Source: Defluviitaleaceae bacterium (GTDB taxonomy: Bacteria > Bacillota > Clostridia > Lachnospirales > WRAA01). Taken from it: a DNA stretch of 9,373 nt. Position 1 is the stretch's first letter. The number at the start of each line of letters is the position of its first letter. Positions 1 through 6,718 of this stretch are shown piece by piece. The stretch covers positions 1 to 9,373 of the forward strand of contig WRAA01000063.1 of the NCBI GenBank assembly GCA_009780445.1, read 5' to 3'. Both the position numbers and the translations under genes were made by a program. The notes below the pieces were generated by a model that was given only the letters and a program-made list of their open reading frames with translations, made no database searches and had not been told where the DNA came from.

Positions 1-182
1 CGTGTGCCACCGGCACACAGCATTCTAGCGAACCACAAGGGTTCGCGTCGTCGTCGCTTCCTAGCCCGGCAAAAAATTATGCTCGAAAATTCGCCGAAAG
101 CGGGTTTTCAAACACGCCCTAGGAGCTGACGCCGCCGCGTACCTGCAAGGTACGCTAGAATGCTGTGTGCCGGTGGCACACG
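1..182. repeat. Long imperfect palindrome, element A
   Basis: Positions 1-30 are a perfect reverse complement of 153-182. Pairing continues inward imperfectly: the stretch around 42-64 pairs with roughly 119-141. The whole segment could fold into one long hairpin with an AT-richer centre near 70-115. Each outer arm also contains a small palindrome (GTGTGCC, 3-nt spacer, GGCACAC at 2-18). Each arm carries a version of a 23-nt core (40-62 on the minus strand, 121-143 on the plus strand) that recurs in the palindrome at 9173-9363. The left arm begins at the first base of the window, so the element may extend further left. No coding sequence is supported here. It could be a non-autonomous palindromic repeat, a structured RNA or a terminator-like element. 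Confidence 0.8.
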
Positions 183-264
183 TCCGGCATCCGGAGCGTC
201 AGCGCAGGAAAAAGCGATGACGCATTGTGTGAAACTGGCCGCAAAGATGGTGTCGGCTAGTTTC
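183..264 (+). other. Run of three hairpins in the leader of the first gene
   Basis: Three consecutive stem-loops fill the space between the palindrome and the first gene. The first is TCCGG/CCGGA with a 3-nt loop (183-195). The second is a 10-bp stem with one mismatch, 196-205 with 214-223, and an A-rich 8-nt loop. The third is an 11-bp stem with one G-U pair, 231-241 with 254-264, and a 12-nt loop. The last ends directly before the GGAAGAGG ribosome binding site at 265-272, so it could influence translation. None is followed by a T-run, so none is an intrinsic terminator. No clear promoter was found here. Confidence 0.5.
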
Positions 265-276
265 GGAAGAGGTCTA

Positions 277-1758
277 ATGGAACGGATTGATGATGATATG
301 TTTGACGTAGTTATAATAGGTTGCGGAATTGTCGGCGCGGCGGCGGCATACGAGCTTTCGAAGTACGAGCTGTCTGTCGCGGTGCTGGAGAGGGAGAACG
401 ACGTCGGGGCAAGCGGCGCGACCAAGGCGAACAGCGCGGTGATCCACGCGGGATACGACCCGGAACCGGGAACGCTGATGGCGCGCCTGAACGTTGAGGG
501 CGCGCGCCATGCCAAGCAGCTCTTCCACGACCTTGATATATCGCATGTGCAGTGCGGCTCCTTGGTGCTTGCCTTTTCGGCAGATGACGAGGCCGCGCTG
601 GAAGAGTTGCTGCGGCAAGGCCGCCGGAACGGTCTGGACGACATGCGGATACTCACGCGCGAAGAGACCCTGGCCGCGGAGCCGAATGTCAGCAAAAGCG
701 TTACGGCGGCGTTGCTGGCTCCTTCCGCAATGATCGTGAACCCGTGGGAGTACACTCTGGCCTTGGCGGAAACGGCCATACGCAACGGCGCACAGGTGCG
801 CCTGGACAGCGGCGTAACCGCGATAACCAAGATTGACGGCGGTTATGCGATTTGCACCGCCCGGGGCGAAGTGACCGCGCGCTGCGTGGTAAACGCCGCC
901 GGGCTGTACGCCGACACGATCCACAACATGGTGTTCGAACCCGAGTTCAAGATACTGCCCGACCGCGGAGAGTACTTCCTGCTGGACAAGAGCGAGGGCG
1001 AGCGCGTGTCCCACGTTGTGTTCCAATGCCCCAACGAACACGGCAAGGGCGTGCTTGTCGCGCCGACGGTACACGGCAACCTCATCGTCGGCCCAAGCAA
1101 CGAACCCCCCGGCGATATCGAGAACGTATCCACGACACAGGCCAAGATGGCCTACATCAAGGACGTTGCCCGCCTGTCGGTGCCAAGCATAGACTTCGGC
1201 GCGAACATCCGCAGCTTCGCGGGTTCCCGCGCAAAGAGCGACCACGGCGACTTTATAATCGCACACGCCAAGGGCGCGAAGGACTTCATCAACCTTGCGG
1301 GGATAAAGTCTCCCGGGCTTTCCGCCGCGCCGGCAATCGCCGTGATGGCCGCGGAGCTTGTGGCGGAGGCACTGCCGCCCTTCCCGCGTAAGCAGGGCTT
1401 CACGGCGACACGCACACGCGTCAAGTTCGCGCACTTGGACGCTTCCCAACGTGCGGAGCTTGTGGCGCGAGACCCGGCCTACGGCCACATCATCTGCCGC
1501 TGCGAACTTGTGACGGAAGGCGAAGTGCGCGACGCGCTGAACGCCCCGATTCCCCCCGTATCCCTTGACGGTGTGAAACGCCGCACCGGCACGGGCATGG
1601 GGCGGTGTCAGGGCGGTTTCTGCGGCCCGCGCCTCTTCGAGATTCTGGCGGAATTTCACGGCTGCGACCTCACAGAGGTTCTTGCGGACGGCGAAGGCGC
1701 GTATGTACTAAGTTCGCAAACAAAGATTGGTTCCGCGAAGGGTGGTCAGGCTCTGTGA
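277..1758 (+). CDS. GlpA-like FAD-dependent oxidoreductase with C-terminal BFD-type [2Fe-2S] domain
   Basis: The predicted 493-residue flavoprotein belongs to the DAO/GlpA/LhgO type. An N-terminal Rossmann FAD site GCGIVG is at residues 15-20, with the ribose-binding Glu at about 38 (VLERE). The substrate-domain segment ASGATKANSAVIHAG follows. The C-terminal part is a BFD-like iron-sulfur domain with CRC at 407-409 and CQGGFC at 444-449, as in GlpA-type glycerol-3-phosphate dehydrogenases and related 2-hydroxyacid oxidases. ATG 277 is preferred because GGAAGAGG lies 4 nt upstream. ATG 298 (MFDVVIIG) is a possible alternative, and the upstream in-frame ATG at 160 falls inside the palindrome. 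Its stop overlaps the next start by 4 nt. Family knowledge of similar gene triads, sometimes near glycerol kinase, suggests glycerol 3-phosphate as substrate, but that is inference. A 2-hydroxyglutarate-like substrate remains possible. Confidence 0.88.
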   Translation: MERIDDDMFDVVIIGCGIVGAAAAYELSKYELSVAVLERENDVGASGATKANSAVIHAGYDPEPGTLMARLNVEGARHAKQLFHDLDISHVQCGSLVLAFSADDEAALEELLRQGRRNGLDDMRILTREETLAAEPNVSKSVTAALLAPSAMIVNPWEYTLALAETAIRNGAQVRLDSGVTAITKIDGGYAICTARGEVTARCVVNAAGLYADTIHNMVFEPEFKILPDRGEYFLLDKSEGERVSHVVFQCPNEHGKGVLVAPTVHGNLIVGPSNEPPGDIENVSTTQAKMAYIKDVARLSVPSIDFGANIRSFAGSRAKSDHGDFIIAHAKGAKDFINLAGIKSPGLSAAPAIAVMAAELVAEALPPFPRKQGFTATRTRVKFAHLDASQRAELVARDPAYGHIICRCELVTEGEVRDALNAPIPPVSLDGVKRRTGTGMGRCQGGFCGPRLFEILAEFHGCDLTEVLADGEGAYVLSSQTKIGSAKGGQAL

Positions 1759-3020
1759 ACGTGTCCTATGAACTAATTGTCATCGGCGGCGGCCCGGCCG
1801 GCATGGCGGCCGCATACGGCGCGTGGCGGCACGGCCTGCGCAGGATACTCGTGATCGAGCGCGACGGCGAACTTGGCGGAATATTAAACCAGTGCATACA
1901 CAACGGCTTCGGCCTGCACTACTTCAAGGAAGAGCTGACAGGCCCGGAGTTTGCCGAACGCTTCATAAACATGCTGGCCGAGGCGCAGATAGATGTTCTC
2001 ACCGGCACCACGGTGCTGGAGCTTGCCCCCGGGCGCAAGGTTCACGCAGTCGGCAGCCGGTCCGGTTACAACATATTCGCCGCCGACAGCATCGTGCTGG
2101 CCATGGGCTGCCGCGAGCGCACCCGCGGGGCGATCAACATTCCGGGAACACGGCCGGCCGGCGTCCTCACCGCGGGCGCGGCTCAGCGTCTTGTGAACAT
2201 CGAGGGCTACATGGTCGGCAAGCGCGTTGTGATCCTTGGCAGCGGCGACATCGGCCTGATTATGGCGCGCCGTTTGACTCTGGAGGGCGCGAAGGTGCTG
2301 GCCTGTGTGGAGGTTATGCCCTACTCCGGCGGCATAACCCGCAACATCGTCCAGTGCCTGGAGGACTATAACATCCCGCTCTACCTCTCCCACACCATCA
2401 CGGACATCCGCGGCAACAGGCGCGTGGAGCAGGTCGTCGTCAGCAAGGTGGACGACGGGCGTCAGCCCATTCCCGGCACGGAAATAGTCTTTGACTGCGA
2501 CACCGTAATGCTCTCCGTGGGGCTTGTGCCGGAGAACGAGCTTAGCCGCGCCGCCGGCATAAACCTGGACAGCCGCACAAACGGCCCCACCGTGCGCGAC
2601 AACATGGAGACCTCCGCCCCGGGCATATTCGCCTGCGGAAACGTCCTGCACGTACACGACATAGTAGACTTTGTTACGGCGGAGGGCGAACGCGCGGGTG
2701 CGGCCGCGGCGGCCTTTGTAACGGCGCAAACCCCGCCCGGCGCGAACCTCCTGCGCATCGTAAACGGCGACGGCGTAACCTACACCGTTCCGCAGACCAT
2801 CGACCGCGACAACATGGGCGACAGCGTGGCCGTGTTCTTCCGCCCGCGCAGAATCTTCCGCGACAGCCACATCGTTGTGGAACACGCCGGCGGCACGCTC
2901 AAGGCCTTCAAACGCCCGCACATGATGCCCGGCGAGATGGAACGCGTCAACATTGCGCGGGACGTGCTGGCCGGCGCCGCGGGCGAAATCACAATATCAT
3001 GCAAGGAGCTGGAGACGTGA
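1755..3020 (+). CDS. NAD(P)/FAD-dependent oxidoreductase, partner of GlpA-like protein
   Basis: The predicted 421-residue protein of the pyridine nucleotide-disulfide oxidoreductase fold has two dinucleotide sites: GGGPAG at residues 11-16 for FAD and GSGDIG at 162-167 for NAD(P)H. Between them lie the family segments ILNQCIHNGFGLHYF and MGCRERTRGAINIPG. A C-terminal FAD-contact motif reads GIFACGNVLHVHDIVDFV. It lacks the CxxxxC redox disulfide of dithiol reductases, so it probably passes electrons between NAD(H) and its partners. The start is taken as GTG 1755, which overlaps the previous stop as GTGA, with AAGGGTGG at 1738-1745. GTG 1761 is possible. Overlaps on both sides imply translational coupling and a complex with the flanking proteins. 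Its exact electron acceptor cannot be read from the sequence. Confidence 0.87.
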   Translation: MNVSYELIVIGGGPAGMAAAYGAWRHGLRRILVIERDGELGGILNQCIHNGFGLHYFKEELTGPEFAERFINMLAEAQIDVLTGTTVLELAPGRKVHAVGSRSGYNIFAADSIVLAMGCRERTRGAINIPGTRPAGVLTAGAAQRLVNIEGYMVGKRVVILGSGDIGLIMARRLTLEGAKVLACVEVMPYSGGITRNIVQCLEDYNIPLYLSHTITDIRGNRRVEQVVVSKVDDGRQPIPGTEIVFDCDTVMLSVGLVPENELSRAAGINLDSRTNGPTVRDNMETSAPGIFACGNVLHVHDIVDFVTAEGERAGAAAAAFVTAQTPPGANLLRIVNGDGVTYTVPQTIDRDNMGDSVAVFFRPRRIFRDSHIVVEHAGGTLKAFKRPHMMPGEMERVNIARDVLAGAAGEITISCKELET

Positions 3021-3376
3021 CAAAACTGGTCTGCATAGTCTGCCCCAAGGGTTGCCGCCTGGAGGTTGACGAACAAAACGGCTGCAGCGTGACCGGCAAT
3101 TCCTGCCCGCGCGGCGAGGTCTACGGCAAGAGCGAGCTTCAAAACCCCACGCGCACCATCACCTCCACCGTAAGGCTCACCGGCGCGGCCCACCGCCGCT
3201 GCCCCGTAAAGACAGCCGCGCCGATCCCCAAGCACCTGATCTCCGACGCAATGCGCCTGCTGGACGATATCGAAGTCTCCGCGCCGGTAAAGCTTGGCCA
3301 GACCATTGTCCCCGACATATGCGGCACGGGCATAGCCTTCGTGGCCACGCGCAGCTTCGCGGCTATAAATTATTGA
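3017..3376 (+). CDS. DUF1667 cysteine-rich small protein, third subunit of the oxidoreductase triad
   Basis: The predicted 119-residue protein has an N-terminal cysteine cluster CIVCPKGC (Cys 6, 9, 13), then Cys 23 and Cys 30 within CSVTGNSCPRG. A C-terminal part ends in the family-like APVKLGQTIVPDICGTGI. This matches DUF1667 proteins, which are typically encoded next to a GlpA-like flavoprotein and an FAD/NAD(P) oxidoreductase. The five N-terminal cysteines suggest a metal or iron-sulfur site, which is inference. GTG 3017 is chosen over ATG 2999 because it overlaps the upstream stop as GTGA and has AAGGAG at 3003-3008. The DUF1667 N-terminus also normally begins just before the first CxxC. 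Its role may be electron transfer or assembly within the complex, by loose analogy with GlpC, although the sequence is not homologous in any obvious way. Confidence 0.87.
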   Translation: MTKLVCIVCPKGCRLEVDEQNGCSVTGNSCPRGEVYGKSELQNPTRTITSTVRLTGAAHRRCPVKTAAPIPKHLISDAMRLLDDIEVSAPVKLGQTIVPDICGTGIAFVATRSFAAINY

Positions 3377-3399
3377 ATACAGGTTCTTGAATTTAGCCC

Positions 3400-3429
3400 T
3401 TGACAAGCTGATAATATTGGTGGTATCAT
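3400..3429 (+). promoter_or_regulatory. Sigma-A type promoter for the tRNA-Asn/T-box/aspS unit
   Basis: A perfect -35 box TTGACA (3400-3405) is followed after 18 bp by TATCAT (3424-3429), five of six matches to the -10 consensus. Transcription would start near 3436, about 17 nt before the mature tRNA. It is the best promoter match in the window. It lies between the end of the DUF1667 gene and the tRNA, and it is the only clear promoter for everything downstream. Confidence 0.75.
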
Positions 3430-3452
3430 CCTTATGTCGATTAGGCAGACAT

Positions 3453-3524
3453 TCCTCGATAGCTCAGCGGTAGAGCATTCGGCTGTTAACCGAAGGGTCC
3501 TTGGTTCGAATCCAAGTCGGGGAG
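3453..3524 (+). tRNA. tRNA-Asn (anticodon GTT)
   Basis: A complete 72-nt cloverleaf is visible. The acceptor stem pairs 3453-3459 with 3517-3523 (one T-G wobble). The D stem is GCTC/GAGC at 3462-3465 and 3473-3476. The anticodon stem is TTCGG/CCGAA with loop CTGTTAA and anticodon GTT at 3485-3487. The T stem is CTTGG/CCAAG with loop TTCGAAT. The discriminator base is G at 3524, and the 3' CCA is not encoded. It decodes AAC and AAU. It lies just downstream of a strong promoter and 16 nt before the first paired base of the T-box leader, without a convincing terminator between. It is therefore probably processed from a transcript that can continue into the leader. Confidence 0.96.
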
Positions 3525-3540
3525 TTTCACCGGGAGAGAC

Positions 3541-3760
3541 CCCATCTTTTTGGAAATCTTACAAGAGAGTTGGCACCGTATACTGTTCTCAAATGAGGCA
3601 GAGCAGTATTGGGCTGTGAGTGCCGATTAAGAGAGTAGTAGAATGGGCAACACTTTTCCGGCATGTATAATATGCAGTCAAAAGCGGGCGCGATAGCGTC
3701 AACGTGGGTGGCACCGCGGGAACATATCCCGTCCCTCGAGTATTCTTGAGGGGCTTTTAT
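3541..3760 (+). promoter_or_regulatory. T-box riboswitch leader of the aspS-gatCAB operon
   Basis: The conserved T-box AACGTGGGTGGCACCGCGG is at 3701-3719. Its UGGC bulge (3709-3712) would pair with an uncharged tRNA 3' end NCCA, and the C fits a G discriminator such as that of the tRNA-Asn at 3453-3524. The antiterminator uses GGG 3706-3708 with CCC 3733-3735 and a small CGGGA/TCCCG hairpin. It excludes the terminator at 3731-3754. A Stem I of about 107 nt can be drawn by hand: 3541-3545 with 3643-3647, 3557-3561 with 3628-3632, 3570-3576 with 3620-3626, and 3580-3589 with 3600-3609. A smaller hairpin lies at 3661-3675. The specifier codon is not clear. Possible candidates are the unpaired 3633-3642 stretch, AAT 3642-3644 and AAC 3649-3651. 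Low charging of the cognate tRNA would allow readthrough into aspS. Confidence 0.93.
3731..3758 (+). terminator. Rho-independent terminator of the T-box leader
   Basis: A GC-rich stem pairs 3731-3740 with 3745-3754 around the 4-nt loop TATT, with two G-U pairs. It is followed directly by TTTTATTATT. Its left arm contains the CCC needed by the T-box antiterminator, so the two structures are mutually exclusive. Confidence 0.9.
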
Positions 3761-3779
3761 TATTTCGAGGAGGTCTGTC

Positions 3780-5519
3780 ATGAGCAAGTACAGAACACAC
3801 AACTGCGGCGAGCTTCGGCTTAGCCACATCAACCAAGAGGTTACTCTGGCCGGCTGGGTGGACGTTATCCGCGACCACGGCGGCGTAATCTTCATCGACC
3901 TGCGCGACCACTTCGGCGTGACACAGGTTATCGTAAACGACGAATCACTCGTCAAGAATGTTGGGCGCGAGTATGTTATCTCGGTGAAGGGCAGCTTGCA
4001 GCAGCGCGCCGCCGCCACGGTGAACAAGGCCATCGGCACCGGCGAGGTGGAGCTTCGCGCCGAATCTCTGGAGGTTCTGGGGCCCGCCGCCTCCCGCCTG
4101 CCGTTTATCGTGAACGAGTCTATGCAAACGCGTGAGGACGTGCGCCTGAAGTACCGCTTCCTGGATCTGCGCAACCCCGCCATACACAAGAACATCGTTT
4201 TGCGTTCGCAGATCACGAACTTCCTGCGCGCGAAGATGATCGAACTTGGCTTCCTCGAGTTCCACACGCCCATCCTAACATCGTCGTCGCCAGAGGGCGC
4301 GCGGGACTATATCGTGCCCAGCCGCAAGCACCACGGCATGTTCTACGCGCTTCCGCAAGCTCCGCAGATCTTCAAGCAGCTGCTGATGGTGTCCGGCTTC
4401 GACAAATACTTCCAGATCGCGCCGTGCTTCCGCGATGAGGACTCGCGGATGGATCGTTCGCCCGGCGAGTTCTACCAGCTGGACTTCGAGATATCCTTCG
4501 CCACGCAGGAGGACGTGTTCCAAACCGCCGAAACCGTGCTGACCGCCACCTTCGAGCATTTCTCCGACAAGAAGATCAGCCCCGCGCCCTTTGTGCGAAT
4601 ACCCTACGCCGAAAGCATGGCGAAGTACGGGTCCGACAAGCCGGACCTGCGCAACCCGCTGATCATCAACGATCTGACGGCCTTCTTCGGCGGCGTGGAC
4701 TTCGCGCCGTTTAAGAACAAGCCTGTGCGCGGCATTGTCGCGCCCAACTGCGCCGGTCAGTCCAAGTCGTTCTTCGAGAAGATGCTGGCATTTGCCACGG
4801 AGATCGGCATGAAGGGGCTGGGCTACATCTCGGTATTGCCGGGCATGGAGCTGAAAGGGCCTATCGTGAAGTTTCTGTCGGAACAGCAGACGCAGGAGCT
4901 TATCACGTCATTGTCTCTCAAGGAGAATGACACTGTGTTCTTCATCAGCGACGCGGCCAAGATCGTGGACAAGATGGCCGGCCAGATCCGCACGGAGCTT
5001 GGCAAGCGGCTCGACCTTATCAACAAGGACGTGTTCGAGTTCTGCTTCATAACCGATTTCCCGATGTATGACCGCAACGAGGAAACCGGCGCGATAGAGT
5101 TCACGCACAACCCCTTCTCCATGCCGCAGGGCGAGATGCACGCGCTGGGGACTATGGATCCGCTGGACATCAAGGCCTATCAGTACGACATTGTGTGCAA
5201 CGGCGTGGAGCTTTCCTCCGGCGCGGTGCGCAACCACCGCCCGGACATCATGATCAAGGCCTTCGAGATCGCCGGGTACTCGCAGGATGTTATCGAGCGC
5301 AAGTTCTCGTCCCTGTTTAACGCCTTCCAGTACGGCGCGCCGCCCCACGCCGGCATGGCTCCGGGGCTTGACAGAATCGTCATGCTGCTGACAGGCCAGG
5401 AGAACATCCGCGACGTAATCGCCTTCCCGATGACCGCAAACGCGCAGGATCTGCTGATGGGCGCACCAAGCCCCGTCACAGAGCTGCAGCTTCGCGAAAC
5501 CCACATCAAGGTGCGCTGA
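3780..5519 (+). CDS. aspS: Aspartate--tRNA ligase, probably non-discriminating
   Basis: The 579-residue class II synthetase has the normal length for bacterial AspRS. An N-terminal OB-fold anticodon domain covers about residues 1-110 (GWVDVIRDHGGVIFIDLRD near 25-43). The catalytic core contains the flipping loop SSPEGARDYIVPSR (from 169), the QAPQIFKQLLMVSGFDKYFQIA region and motif 2 FRDED at 217-221. A GAD-type insertion lies roughly at 300-420, and motif 3 GLDRIVMLL at 529-537. The loop Arg-Asp-His-Gly-Gly has His at 33, where characterised non-discriminating enzymes tend to carry His and discriminating ones such as E. coli carry Leu. This supports, but does not prove, charging of both tRNA-Asp and tRNA-Asn. 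Phrases such as RSPGEFYQLD and NGVELSSGAVRNHRP look like the alphaproteobacterial AspRS style rather than the usual Bacillota style. GAGGAGG at 3767-3773 sets the ATG. T-box regulated; the stop overlaps the next ATG by 1 nt. Confidence 0.96.
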   Translation: MSKYRTHNCGELRLSHINQEVTLAGWVDVIRDHGGVIFIDLRDHFGVTQVIVNDESLVKNVGREYVISVKGSLQQRAAATVNKAIGTGEVELRAESLEVLGPAASRLPFIVNESMQTREDVRLKYRFLDLRNPAIHKNIVLRSQITNFLRAKMIELGFLEFHTPILTSSSPEGARDYIVPSRKHHGMFYALPQAPQIFKQLLMVSGFDKYFQIAPCFRDEDSRMDRSPGEFYQLDFEISFATQEDVFQTAETVLTATFEHFSDKKISPAPFVRIPYAESMAKYGSDKPDLRNPLIINDLTAFFGGVDFAPFKNKPVRGIVAPNCAGQSKSFFEKMLAFATEIGMKGLGYISVLPGMELKGPIVKFLSEQQTQELITSLSLKENDTVFFISDAAKIVDKMAGQIRTELGKRLDLINKDVFEFCFITDFPMYDRNEETGAIEFTHNPFSMPQGEMHALGTMDPLDIKAYQYDIVCNGVELSSGAVRNHRPDIMIKAFEIAGYSQDVIERKFSSLFNAFQYGAPPHAGMAPGLDRIVMLLTGQENIRDVIAFPMTANAQDLLMGAPSPVTELQLRETHIKVR

Positions 5520-6442
5520 TGCTGACCATAACGAGGGAACACGTCATATACGACATGTGCCGCGAACACAAGCCCGTGGCAAACGTCAACCAAGACACGG
5601 ACTTTTTGTTCGAAACGCGCGACGCGTCCGACGGACAGGTAGTGACCGGCGGCGAGTGGTATGCCGGCCTGGACAGGCGCAGAGCAAACCCCGCCACAGG
5701 CCCCGTGTACATCAACGGCGCGATGCCCGGCGACACCCTTGCCGTCAGCATCAAGCGCATCGACGTGGCCTCTGCGGGTTATGTCCGCGCGGGCAAGGAC
5801 AAGGGCGTGCTGGGCGCGTACCTGCACGGCGGCGAGCTTGTGAGGATGAACATTGTGAAGGACGCCGACACCGGCGCGGAATACGCGGACTTCCGGGCCG
5901 CCGGCCTTCGTATTGCGCTGAACAAGATGGTGGGCGTGATAGGCACCGCCCCGCCGGACTTCCGCAGCATCTCCACCATCGAACCCGGCCTGCACGGCGG
6001 CAACCTTGACGACAAGGACATCGGCGAAGGCTCCGTCGTCCTGCTTCCCGTGAACGTTCCCGGCGCGCTCTTGGCCTTGGGCGACATCCACGCCGCCATG
6101 GGCGACGGCGAAAGCAGCATAAGCGGGCTGGAGTGCGAGGCCGGCGTCACCGTGTCGGTGAAAGTTCTAAGGGGCAAGGTTTATCCCCTGCCCATGGTGG
6201 TCACGCCGCGCCACGTCAGCACTGTGGCCTCACACGAAGATCTGGACAAGGCGGCGGAGCTGGCCGTGGCAAACATGGTGGACTATCTGTGCGGCTACGA
6301 AGGCTTCAGCAAGTATCACGCGCTCATGATGGTGTCCATGGTTGGCGATGTGCGCATCTGCCAGCTTGTGAACCCGAAAAAGACCGCCCGCGTCGAATTT
6401 CCGCTGGAATATCTAACGAAACGAGAGGTGCATCCGTGCTAG
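5519..6442 (+). CDS. Acetamidase/formamidase family protein
   Basis: The predicted 307-residue cytosolic protein belongs to the FmdA/AmdA family, whose characterised members hydrolyse formamide or short amides to ammonia and the acid. Family landmarks are YINGAMPGDTLAVSI, a PPDFRS segment, GLHGGNLDD (His 159, Asn 162, Asp 164) and GALLALGDIHAAMGDGE (Asp 189, His 191, Asp 196, Glu 198). In classical formamidases the last motif normally has Gln where Met 194 is found, so the substrate may differ. It starts within the aspS stop (TGATG) and overlaps gatC by 7 nt, so it is made together with the tRNA transamidation enzymes. No signal peptide or membrane segment is visible. A role as ammonia donor for GatCAB is inference from context and from the defective gatA downstream. 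The real substrate is unknown. Confidence 0.88.
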   Translation: MLTITREHVIYDMCREHKPVANVNQDTDFLFETRDASDGQVVTGGEWYAGLDRRRANPATGPVYINGAMPGDTLAVSIKRIDVASAGYVRAGKDKGVLGAYLHGGELVRMNIVKDADTGAEYADFRAAGLRIALNKMVGVIGTAPPDFRSISTIEPGLHGGNLDDKDIGEGSVVLLPVNVPGALLALGDIHAAMGDGESSISGLECEAGVTVSVKVLRGKVYPLPMVVTPRHVSTVASHEDLDKAAELAVANMVDYLCGYEGFSKYHALMMVSMVGDVRICQLVNPKKTARVEFPLEYLTKREVHPC

Positions 6443-6708
6443 ACATACGATCCTACGAAGCGATGGCAAAGCTTGACCTTCCCGAACAAGAACGCGCGTG
6501 GGCTGCGTCAGGCATGAACAAGCTGGCCAAGGACTTCGACGCTCTGCAAGACATTAACACAACAGGTTTGGAACCGCTCGTGAGCGTGCTGGACATCAAG
6601 AACGTCCTGCGGGAGGACGTGGCCGTCAAGACCATCTCCCGCGCAACCCTGCTCGCAAGCGCACCCGAAGAGTACGACGGCTACTTCCAAGTGCCAAAGA
6701 CGTTATAA
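6436..6708 (+). CDS. gatC: Asp-tRNA(Asn)/Glu-tRNA(Gln) amidotransferase subunit C
   Basis: The 90-residue protein is close to the usual 95 or so residues for GatC. It has the N-terminal helical part, the central VLDIKNVLREDV (typical NVLRED of the family) and the C-terminal FQVPKTL, which resembles the FxVPKV end of GatC. GatC wraps around the GatA-GatB interface and stabilises the complex, and it has no active site of its own. GTG 6436 is chosen because GAGGTG lies at 6425-6430 and later ATGs would remove conserved N-terminal sequence. It overlaps the formamidase-like gene by 7 nt, and its stop codon forms part of the TAAGGAGG ribosome binding site of gatA. Confidence 0.87.
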   Translation: MLDIRSYEAMAKLDLPEQERAWAASGMNKLAKDFDALQDINTTGLEPLVSVLDIKNVLREDVAVKTISRATLLASAPEEYDGYFQVPKTL

Positions 6709-6718
6709 GGAGGCGCGT

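Noticed and set aside
1..182. Insertion sequence or CRISPR array at the left end
   Set aside because: No transposase reading frame is present, and the repeats are inverted arms rather than regularly spaced direct repeats.
274..1659. Long minus-strand open frame of 461 codons over the GlpA-like gene
   Set aside because: It mirrors the high-GC codon pattern of the plus-strand gene, has no recognisable domain and no suitable ribosome binding site.
3361..3398. Inverted repeat GGCT...AGCC around the end of the DUF1667 gene
   Set aside because: The stem is bulged with a long loop, has no T-run and overlaps the stop codon; it is too weak to call a terminator.
3519..3551. Possible terminator between the tRNA and the T-box (GGGG...CCCC followed by five T)
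   Set aside because: The left arm lies in the tRNA acceptor stem, only about four pairs form, and the T-run is short and not adjacent to the stem.
3434..3619. Small plus-strand open frame of 61 codons
   Set aside because: It overlaps the whole tRNA-Asn and the T-box Stem I, so it is explained by RNA genes.
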